Assembly: GCA_035934405.1 (NCBI GenBank)
Contig: DASYXW010000056.1
Span: forward strand, 1-31,532
Direction of reading: 5' to 3'
Length of the DNA stretch: 31,532 nucleotides
Source of the DNA: DASYXW01 sp035934405
GTDB taxonomy: Bacteria > Acidobacteriota > Terriglobia > UBA7540
Shown: positions 23,704-31,532 of the stretch, one piece after another
Numbering within the stretch: position 1 is the stretch's first letter
How the letters are laid out: each line of letters begins with the position of its first letter
Notes under the pieces: generated by a model
What the model saw: the letters and a program-made list of their open reading frames with translations, nothing else
What the model was told of the DNA's origin: nothing
Databases searched by the model: none
Made by a program: the position numbers and the translations under genes

Positions 23704-23922
23704 TTATCTTGGTTTTCTCGCCCAACGCATGACAGCAGCCTTGCGGGCAATCTCTGAGCGCCGTTCTGGCGACAGAGCTTTAGCTCTAGCCGGGCCACCT
23801 TTCGGGCCTCCGAGCTTCCCCAGGGCGACGGCGGCAGGGTTCTTAGTCTTCTCGCGGGCTTCGATGCGATCAAATACACGCTTGGCAAGTAGGATCGGGT
23901 CGGTTCTTGAGCGTTTAGGCAT
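23704..23922 (-). CDS. Small basic conserved protein
   Basis: A 72-residue protein beginning MPKRSRTDPILLAKRVFDRI. Its signature is KNPAAVALGKLGGPKGGPAR, then AKALSPERRSEIARKAAVMRW. This Gly-Gly-rich block followed by SPERR..IA+KAA..RW recurs in many small uncharacterised bacterial proteins and could bind nucleic acid (inference from charge). It is convergent with the Ntn-hydrolase gene; the two stop codons abut. The ATG at 23922 was preferred over a longer frame to 23958 because the family starts here. No strong ribosome-binding site is visible. Confidence 0.65.
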   Translation of the reverse strand: MPKRSRTDPILLAKRVFDRIEAREKTKNPAAVALGKLGGPKGGPARAKALSPERRSEIARKAAVMRWARKPR

Positions 23923-24002
23923 GGCGATATGATGAGGACTTAGGCGGGTGGGATGCAAGGGAAAAGTGAAGGAAATTCAGACTGACCCGCTACCCCGGGG
24001 TA

Positions 24003-24031
24003 TTGACGATGGCAGCGGTTCTTGGTATAAA
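24003..24031 (+). promoter_or_regulatory. Sigma70-like promoter of the secreted ASH/SGNH gene
   Basis: TTGACG (24003-24008), 17 nt, TATAAA (24026-24031; 5 of 6). The transcript would start at about 24038, directly ahead of the hairpin at 24040-24059. Confidence 0.75.
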
Positions 24032-24039
24032 GGAACGAC

Positions 24040-24059
24040 GCTCTCAGACACCTGAGAGC
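24040..24059 (+). promoter_or_regulatory. 5'-UTR hairpin
   Basis: GCTCTCAG, loop ACAC, CTGAGAGC: a perfect 8-bp stem at the predicted 5' end of the mRNA, 43 nt before the GTG start. It may stabilise the transcript. I could not match it to a known riboswitch. Confidence 0.55.
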
Positions 24060-24102
24060 CGGGCGCAAAGCGACAGCAAGAGTTGATTGAGAGGGGCTTC
24101 AA

Positions 24103-26034
24103 GTGTCCCACATCCGCCACTTGGCCGTGCTCATCCTGGTCTCATTCGGCCTGACCGCGACCGCCTCACCCGGGCTCGCCCGGAGATCGTTCACCGTGGG
24201 ACCGAGTCAGCTCAAGTTCGGCAGCCAGTCCATCAAGCTTCCGAGCGCCGTTAAGTCGGTGACCGTGACCAACACGGGCTCAACCACCGTGACCATCAGC
24301 AGTTTCAGCATTTCTCCCAGCGAGTTCGAGATCACCGGTGGCACGGCGCCGAATGTATTGCTGCCGGGAAACGCCACCGGCTATCGAGTGGTGTTCGCGC
24401 CTGACCAGCCGCAGGCGTTCAGCGGCGCGCTTACCCTCACTATCAGCGGCGATCCCAGCCCCGTCGTTGTGCCGCTCTCCGGCACCGGCATCAGCACGAG
24501 CGCCATCGCTCAGGTCGCGCCTGCGTCGCTCGCCTACGGAAACCTGGCGGTGGGCTCGACCAGCAGTTCGCAAACGGTCACCGTCACCAATGCCGGAACG
24601 ACCGCGCTCACCGTGAAGTCAGTGGACAGCTCGTCGCTCGCCTTCACGATAAGCGGCTTCGGGCCCAACTCCGTGACGCTACAGGGCGGCGAGTCCACAT
24701 GCTTCACCGTTAACTTCAGCCCTGCCGCCACCAACTCCTACACCGGCACTATCAAGATTGTCTACGACGTGTTGCCCGCAAGCGGTGTGAGCATGACGGG
24801 TGCGGGTGTTCCGCCGATTTCTCTCGCGATCTCCACGCTCTCCGCCCTCCCGGCGGCGACCCAGTTCTCCGCTTATCTTGCGACGCTAACGGGCGCGGGC
24901 GGAGTGGGCCCATTTGTGTGGGGCCTCGAGCCAGGCTCGACCTTGCCCGACGGCCTTACCCTCTCCGCCTCGGGCGTGATTAGCGGCACGCTCGGATCGG
25001 TCGGGGTCGGGACCTACACCTTCACCATCGGTGTCGTGGATTTCGGTTTAGGCATTGAGGTGACCAAGCAATTCGCGCTTGCCGTTGACCGGCAGACCGG
25101 AGCCAACTGCAACAACATTTCGTGGAACATTGCCGGCACCACCAACCCTCTCGTCGCCCTGAATGACCTCGGCACCGGAAACTACTTCGGGGTGATCGGC
25201 GGCCTCTATGCGCACGGAGGCAACGTGCGGCCGAAGAAACACGATCAGTCCGGGGTGGCGATAGCCGACGCCATCCAGCCCCTCGACTCCAACGGCAACC
25301 CCGATCCCGTGAACGGCAAGGAAGTGTTGCTCTCGCTCGGAATCTCGACGGCGCAAAAGTCGTTCGGCACCTTTGTTGATTACGCCAGCGCCGACCCCTT
25401 GAAGAACTCCCATGTCGTCATTGTCAACGGCGCGCAGGCGGGCGAATCCTTGAGCCTCATCTCGCAATCAACCAGTCCTTACTGGACGACGATTTTCAAC
25501 TACCTGCTGCCCAATGCCGGCGCCGATGCCAATCAAGTCGTCGCGGCCTGGGTGGAAGATATCGACCCGCAGCCCACCGGGATGTTTCCCGCCGACGTCA
25601 CTGGACTCGAGACCGAGTACATTACTCTGGCTCAGGTTCTTCACAACTTCTTCCCCAACCTGCAGCTCGCCTATTTCGGGAGCCGGATTTATGCCGGCTA
25701 CTCCAATGGCGTCTCCACCGCTGACCCCGAGCCTTACGCGTACGAGTCGGCTTTCGCGGTGCGCAGCACGATCCTCGATCAGCTTGACGGTGATCCCGCC
25801 CTCAATTTCGATCCTACGCTCGGACCCGTCAAGGCCCCCTGGCTCTCCTGGGGATCGTATTATTGGTCGAACGGGATGCTGGGCCGCTCCGACGGCCTGG
25901 TGTGGACTTGCCAGGACGTGGAGTCGGATGGATATCATCCTTCGGATCCCTCTGGGAGAACCAAGGTGACCGACACATTGCTCAATTTCTTCAAGACCGA
26001 CGACACCACCACACCGTGGTTCCTGGCGCACTGA
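24103..26034 (+). CDS. Secreted choice-of-anchor D / putative-Ig protein with SGNH-hydrolase-like C-terminus
   Basis: A 643-residue exported protein starting at GTG, with GAGGGG 6 nt upstream. The signal peptide spans residues 1-26. Two ASH (choice-of-anchor D) beta domains follow (about 30-130: VTNTGSTTVTISSFSISPSE; about 137-235: LAYGNLAVGSTSSSQTVTVT). One putative-Ig domain covers about 240-330 (LPDGLTLSASGVISGTLGSV). The last 310 residues look like an SGNH/GDSL-type hydrolase: candidate nucleophile Ser415 in LSLGIS, VVIVNGAQAGES near 442, and Asp609-Gly-Tyr-His612 (block V DxxH) before a closing helix. I infer a cell-surface or extracellular esterase; the substrate is unknown. It has its own promoter. 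Confidence 0.75.
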   Translation: MSHIRHLAVLILVSFGLTATASPGLARRSFTVGPSQLKFGSQSIKLPSAVKSVTVTNTGSTTVTISSFSISPSEFEITGGTAPNVLLPGNATGYRVVFAPDQPQAFSGALTLTISGDPSPVVVPLSGTGISTSAIAQVAPASLAYGNLAVGSTSSSQTVTVTNAGTTALTVKSVDSSSLAFTISGFGPNSVTLQGGESTCFTVNFSPAATNSYTGTIKIVYDVLPASGVSMTGAGVPPISLAISTLSALPAATQFSAYLATLTGAGGVGPFVWGLEPGSTLPDGLTLSASGVISGTLGSVGVGTYTFTIGVVDFGLGIEVTKQFALAVDRQTGANCNNISWNIAGTTNPLVALNDLGTGNYFGVIGGLYAHGGNVRPKKHDQSGVAIADAIQPLDSNGNPDPVNGKEVLLSLGISTAQKSFGTFVDYASADPLKNSHVVIVNGAQAGESLSLISQSTSPYWTTIFNYLLPNAGADANQVVAAWVEDIDPQPTGMFPADVTGLETEYITLAQVLHNFFPNLQLAYFGSRIYAGYSNGVSTADPEPYAYESAFAVRSTILDQLDGDPALNFDPTLGPVKAPWLSWGSYYWSNGMLGRSDGLVWTCQDVESDGYHPSDPSGRTKVTDTLLNFFKTDDTTTPWFLAH

Positions 26035-26415
26035 CCACCGCGGCAGCCGGCTTTCCGCCGAGGCGACGCGGGGGCGCCCAATCGCCTTGCCAATCCGATA
26101 AGACATATAACTGTACAATAAATCTAAACTTGACTTAAATATTATCTATAAAAATAATAGAAAATGGCCGAAAAGCGCCAAACGAAACCGTTAGGTCTAT
26201 GAAAACAAAGGATTGGATGATCTCTGGAGCGGCGCGCGGCGCCTATCTCGGAATTACGCGAGACGAAAGCCAATCTTATGGGGAACTCTCCGGTTCCGGA
26301 CGTTTTCGAGAGCGGTGTTGGTGCCGCGCCGCCGGCGCGGCACCGCAGCACAGACACAGCTAAGTGCCTCGCGAACAGTATGTGGCTGCGGTTGCCGGGA
26401 ACGCGATGGCGGGCG
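26035..26415. other. AT-rich interval without a supported gene
   Basis: The stretch 26095-26165 is strikingly AT-rich. It contains TTGACT (26131-26136) followed 17 nt later by AATAAT, a promoter-like pair on the plus strand, but only a 12-codon frame (ATG at 26164) and no recognisable RNA follow. An 11-bp hairpin (26320-26344) lies at the 3' side. Confidence 0.5.
26320..26344 (-). terminator. Strong GC hairpin downstream of nuoN
   Basis: GGTGCCGCGCC, loop GCC, GGCGCGGCACC: a perfect 11-bp stem, 72 nt past the nuoN stop. No T tract follows on the minus strand, so it may act as an mRNA 3'-end stabiliser or a weak terminator for the nuo operon. Confidence 0.5.
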
Positions 26416-27927
26416 CTATAAAAAGAAGGACCGGACAGCCTGCTGCGCCATCACGATCACCGGCTGCGGATAAACGCCGATGGCGACGGTGAGCGCGGCC
26501 GTCACGGCGAGCGCGAGCGAAACACCGGGGCTGGTCGAGAGCGGCACGTCGTCGGGGGCGCGCTTGGTGAACATCACCACCACAATCCGGAAATAGTAGT
26601 AGAGCGCGACGACAGCGTAGGCGACGCCGAGGACGGCCAGGTAGTAATGGCCAGTTTCGATGAGCGAGAGGAAGATGAAGTATTTGCCGATGAAGCCGGC
26701 GGTGGGAGGGATGCCGGCGAGCGAAAGCAGGAAAATCAGCATCAGGATGGCGTGGCCGGGGGCGCGCGCCATGAGGCCGGAGAAGTCGTCAATCTCGTCG
26801 CCCACCAGGTCCTTGCGGCGCATGATGATGATGACCGAGAAAGCGCCGAGGTTCATGAAGGCGTAAACCAGAAGATAGATGAAGACGGCGGTGAGGCCGT
26901 CCTTCTGGCCCTGCGCGGTCGAGGCGGACATGACTCCGGCCGGGCCTCCGGCGGTGGCAATCAGCCCCAGCAGAAGATACCCGACGTGCGAGATGGTGGA
27001 ATAGCCGAAGAAGCGCTTGATATTCGTCTGCGTGATGGCGGCCAGATTCCCCAAGGTCATGGTGGCAATGGCGACGCCGATCATGATGGGCTGCCACTCG
27101 GCATGCATGGGTCCGATGCCGACCAGCAGGATGCGCAGCAGGATCGCGAAAGAGGCCGCCTTGGGCGCAACCGAGATGAACGCCGTGATGGAAGTGGGCG
27201 CGCCCTCGTAAGCGTCCGGCGTCCACTGGTGGAAGGGCACGGCGGCAATCTTGAAGAAAAGCCCGGCGAGCAGCGTAATCATGGCCAGCCACGAAATGGG
27301 GTCGGCGGAGGGCCGCTCGGAGAGGCGCTGGGCAATGACGTAGAGGTTGGTCGAGCCGCCGATGCCATAGAGCAGCGACATGCCGTAAAGCAGCAGGCCG
27401 GAAGCGAAGGCGCCGAGCAAGAAGAACTTCATCGCCGCTTCGTTCGACCGGCGGCTGGTGCGCAGAAAGCCGGTGAGGACGTATTCGCAGAGCGCCATGA
27501 GCTCGATGGCGAGGAAGAGCGTAATCAGGTCCGTGCCCGAGGCGAGGAGCATCATGCCGACGGCGCAAAACAGGATCAGGGCGTAGTATTCGCCGTAGTG
27601 GGCGTGCTCGATTTCGAGATACCTGGCCGAAATCAGCACCACGATGGCGGTGGCGGTGACGATGATGGCCTTGAAATAGAGCGCGAAGGGGTCGAGGGTG
27701 AAACTGTGCGAAAATCCTTGATAAGCCTCGCCGCCGGCAAACATTTTCCAGAAGATGCCAAGCTGCACGCCGGCAAAAGTGAGTCCGATGAGCGCCATCA
27801 CGGCGTTCATGAACTTCTCGCGCTTGCCCAGAAGAAAGTCGAAGATCAGGATGGCCAGCCCGAAAATGGTGAGCAGGATTTCGGGCTTGATGACCTGATA
27901 GTCCGCGGCTTGGAAGAATGTGCCCAT
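26416..27927 (-). CDS. nuoN: NADH-quinone oxidoreductase subunit N
   Basis: One of the three antiporter-like membrane subunits of respiratory complex I, translocating protons as NADH electrons pass to quinone. The 503-residue product has about 14 membrane helices. Key charged positions are present: the Glu in LAIELMALCEYVLTGF, and Lys in FFKIAAVPFHQWTPDAYEGA, the broken-helix region. FFGYSTISHVGYLLLGL and LSLAGIPPTAGFIGKYFIF are further family blocks. ATG overlaps the nuoM stop by one base (TGATG), so translation is probably coupled. It is the last gene of the nuo operon. Confidence 0.97.
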   Translation of the reverse strand: MGTFFQAADYQVIKPEILLTIFGLAILIFDFLLGKREKFMNAVMALIGLTFAGVQLGIFWKMFAGGEAYQGFSHSFTLDPFALYFKAIIVTATAIVVLISARYLEIEHAHYGEYYALILFCAVGMMLLASGTDLITLFLAIELMALCEYVLTGFLRTSRRSNEAAMKFFLLGAFASGLLLYGMSLLYGIGGSTNLYVIAQRLSERPSADPISWLAMITLLAGLFFKIAAVPFHQWTPDAYEGAPTSITAFISVAPKAASFAILLRILLVGIGPMHAEWQPIMIGVAIATMTLGNLAAITQTNIKRFFGYSTISHVGYLLLGLIATAGGPAGVMSASTAQGQKDGLTAVFIYLLVYAFMNLGAFSVIIIMRRKDLVGDEIDDFSGLMARAPGHAILMLIFLLSLAGIPPTAGFIGKYFIFLSLIETGHYYLAVLGVAYAVVALYYYFRIVVVMFTKRAPDDVPLSTSPGVSLALAVTAALTVAIGVYPQPVIVMAQQAVRSFFL

Positions 27928-29561
27928 CAGCGGGTGGCCCCTGGGGTCCGCGATTCAGCCAGGGTGGGTTTCAAACCCGCCCCTACGGGCTGGACGGGAA
28001 CCGTGAGCGCGGGTGGGGAAGCGACGGCGTTTGCCGGCGGGGAGGAATAGAAACCCGGGTTCACCTGCTGCACGATCGCTGCGACCGGCTTTTCGAGCAC
28101 GTTGAAAAACGGCTTAGGGTAAAGCCCGATCCAGAAAGCCCAGATGATGAGCGGGACGAGGGTCATAATCTCACGAAGACTCAGGTCCTTCAATGCCTGG
28201 TTTTTGGGATTGTCCGCTGGGCCGAACATCGTCCGCTGGTAGAGCCACAGCAGGTACGCAGCGCCCAAGACAATCCCCGACACGGCCCACGCCGCCCAGT
28301 GCCAGTTTGCTTCAAACGCCCCCTGCAGAATCGTGAACTCACCGATGAAGCCGTTCAAGAGCGGCAGGCCGACGGAGGACAGCATGATGATCATGAACAG
28401 CGTGGCATAAACCGGCATGACGTTGGAGAGGCCGCCGAACTCCTTGATCTCGCGCGTGTGGCGACGCTCGTAAATGAGTCCGACGATCAAGAAGAGTCCG
28501 CCGGTGGAGATGCCGTGGTTGATCTGCTGGATGACGCTGCCAGAGAGTCCGTGGGGGTTGAGGGCAAAGATGCCCAGCGTGCAAAAACCGAGATGGCTGA
28601 CGGAGGAATAGGCGATCAGCTTTTTCATGTCGCGCTGCATCAGCGAGACGAGCGCGCCGTAAATGATGGCGATAATGGAGAGCACGACCATCGTCTTCAC
28701 GATGCGCGGGTTGGAACTGGCTTTGGGCAGCAGCGGCAGTGAAAATCGGATAAAACCGTAGGTGCCCATTTTCAACAGAACACCGGCCAGGATCACCGAG
28801 CCGGCCGTGGGCGCCTCGACGTGCGCGTCCGGCAGCCAGGTGTGAAACGGGAACATCGGAACTTTGATCGCGAAGGCGATCATAAAAGCCCAGAAGACCC
28901 AAAACTGAATGTTGATGGGCCAGGCGCCCGCGTGTTGCATCAGGTCCATCAGGTTAAACGTGTAAATGCCGGTGTCGGTGTGATAGTGGAAATAGAGCGT
29001 CAGGATGCCGAGCAGCATCAGAACGGAGCCGGCCAGCGTGTACAGGAAGAACTTGATGGCGGCGTAGAGTTTTCGCGGGCCGCCCCAGACACCGATGATG
29101 AAGTACATCGGCACCAGCATCACTTCCCAGAACACGTAGAACAGGAAAAAGTCGAGCGACATGAATACGCCGAGCATGCCCACCTGCAGCAGCATAAACA
29201 TGGCGTAATACTCTTTCACGCGATCCTGCACGGCAATCCAGGACGAGAGGGTAGCGATGAAACCGAGCACGGTGGTCAGCATGATGAGCAGAAAGCTGAC
29301 GCCGTCGATGCCGAGGTGATACTGCGCGCCGATGGAAGGAATCCAGTTGTGCTGCTCGATGAACTTGAACTGCTGGTCGGGCGCCGTACTGGAAAACCAG
29401 AAGACCAGGGGCAGGGAGACCAGGAAGCCGGCGAGCATGACGAGGTTCGACCACCAGCGGATGGCCTGCTTGTTCTCGCCGGGGATGAACATCAGCAGGA
29501 TCATCCCCACGAGCGGCGTGAAGAGGATGATGCTCAAGATGTGGTCGTGGAAGAATTCCAT
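27927..29561 (-). CDS. nuoM: NADH-quinone oxidoreductase subunit M
   Basis: A second antiporter-like subunit of complex I. The product is about 544 residues with roughly 14 helices. Motifs: FFLFYVFWEVMLVPMYFIIG (conserved Glu), FAFMIAFAIKVPMFPFHTWL ending PDAHVEAPTAGS (conserved Lys), LIAYSSVSHLGFCTLG, and SVGLPLLNGFIGEF. The second of two adjacent ATGs is used because GAGG lies 7 nt before it; the first, at 29564, is possible. The last 25-30 residues (PVQPVGAGLKPTLAESRTPG) are unlike other NuoM proteins and are encoded by an inserted palindromic repeat at 27962-27984. Confidence 0.97.
   Translation of the reverse strand: MEFFHDHILSIILFTPLVGMILLMFIPGENKQAIRWWSNLVMLAGFLVSLPLVFWFSSTAPDQQFKFIEQHNWIPSIGAQYHLGIDGVSFLLIMLTTVLGFIATLSSWIAVQDRVKEYYAMFMLLQVGMLGVFMSLDFFLFYVFWEVMLVPMYFIIGVWGGPRKLYAAIKFFLYTLAGSVLMLLGILTLYFHYHTDTGIYTFNLMDLMQHAGAWPINIQFWVFWAFMIAFAIKVPMFPFHTWLPDAHVEAPTAGSVILAGVLLKMGTYGFIRFSLPLLPKASSNPRIVKTMVVLSIIAIIYGALVSLMQRDMKKLIAYSSVSHLGFCTLGIFALNPHGLSGSVIQQINHGISTGGLFLIVGLIYERRHTREIKEFGGLSNVMPVYATLFMIIMLSSVGLPLLNGFIGEFTILQGAFEANWHWAAWAVSGIVLGAAYLLWLYQRTMFGPADNPKNQALKDLSLREIMTLVPLIIWAFWIGLYPKPFFNVLEKPVAAIVQQVNPGFYSSPPANAVASPPALTVPVQPVGAGLKPTLAESRTPGATR
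27962..27984. repeat. Palindromic repeat inside the 3' end of nuoM
   Basis: GGGTGGGTTTCAAACCCGCCC and adjoining bases form a hairpin (GGGTTT / AAACCC core, extended by GGG/CCC). Read on the minus strand it resembles the common GTAGGGGCGGGTTTGAAACCC intergenic repeat and encodes VGAGLKPTL in the NuoM frame. Confidence 0.65.
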
Positions 29562-29629
29562 CATTTAACCTCAGTCCATACCAAGAAGCGAGTGGCTAGA
29601 ATCGCGTCGACGCTTCTCGCTTCTTGCAT

Positions 29630-31531
<1,902 letters not shown>

Positions 31532-31532
31532 G

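Noticed and set aside
24040..24102. 5'-UTR hairpin as a c-di-GMP or other riboswitch
   Set aside because: Only one simple stem is visible; the conserved cores of known riboswitch classes could not be matched.
26647..28742. Long plus-strand frames antisense to nuoM/nuoN, rich in Glu, Asp and Gly
   Set aside because: The acidic composition is the expected mirror of hydrophobic codons of membrane proteins on the other strand.

Overview
The window is high-GC bacterial chromosome, most likely from an Acidobacteriota (Terriglobia-like) genome. This is an inference. It rests on the ribosomal and Nuo protein sequences, a seven-unit 'GloVer' repeat protein, a choice-of-anchor D/putative-Ig surface protein, a truncated STGPRT-motif protein, and many short palindromic intergenic repeats. 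No marker gene allows a firm genus call.

Layout. Positions 1-7989 (minus strand) hold a translation super-cluster, read as rplM-rpsI-rpsB-tsf-pyrH-frr followed by rpsL-rpsG-fusA-tuf. Strong sigma70-like promoters precede rplM and rpsL, and tuf runs off the left edge. Positions 8069-11440 (minus) hold a TPR protein, a secreted methionine sulfoxide reductase A, a zinc-ribbon-like membrane protein, a probable pyrophosphate-dependent phosphofructokinase and a small PH-like protein. Positions 11694-14614 (plus) hold a Gly/Tyr-rich PEGA-domain secreted protein with its own terminator, the GloVer protein and the truncated STGPRT protein, separated by palindromic repeats. Positions 15031-17569 (plus) encode a CtpA/Prc-like S41 protein lacking all three catalytic residues, followed by a YibQ-type divergent polysaccharide deacetylase. 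A convergent secreted protein (17587-18285), tRNA(CAT) (18554-18628) and gap/GAPDH (19142-20143) come next.

Positions 20300-23960 look like an accessory island between gap and a secreted multidomain protein. It contains a small membrane gene cut off by an IS3-type transposase relic, a membrane-tethered unknown protein, an IS1-type transposase with a strong, apparently leaderless promoter, an AT-richer stand-alone proteasome-beta-like Ntn hydrolase, and a small basic protein. The island is followed by a secreted ASH/Ig/SGNH-hydrolase-like protein (24103-26034). The window closes with the distal genes of a respiratory complex I operon, nuoL (5' end cut by the window edge), nuoM and nuoN, on the minus strand.

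Most promising for new biology: the S41 pseudoprotease paired with yibQ, the orphan proteasome-like hydrolase, the zinc-ribbon membrane protein whose natural start appears to be ATA, two copies of a structured repeat whose stem changes keep base pairing, and repeat-derived sequence that supplies the C-terminal tail of nuoM. I found no CRISPR array, rRNA gene or complete prophage.
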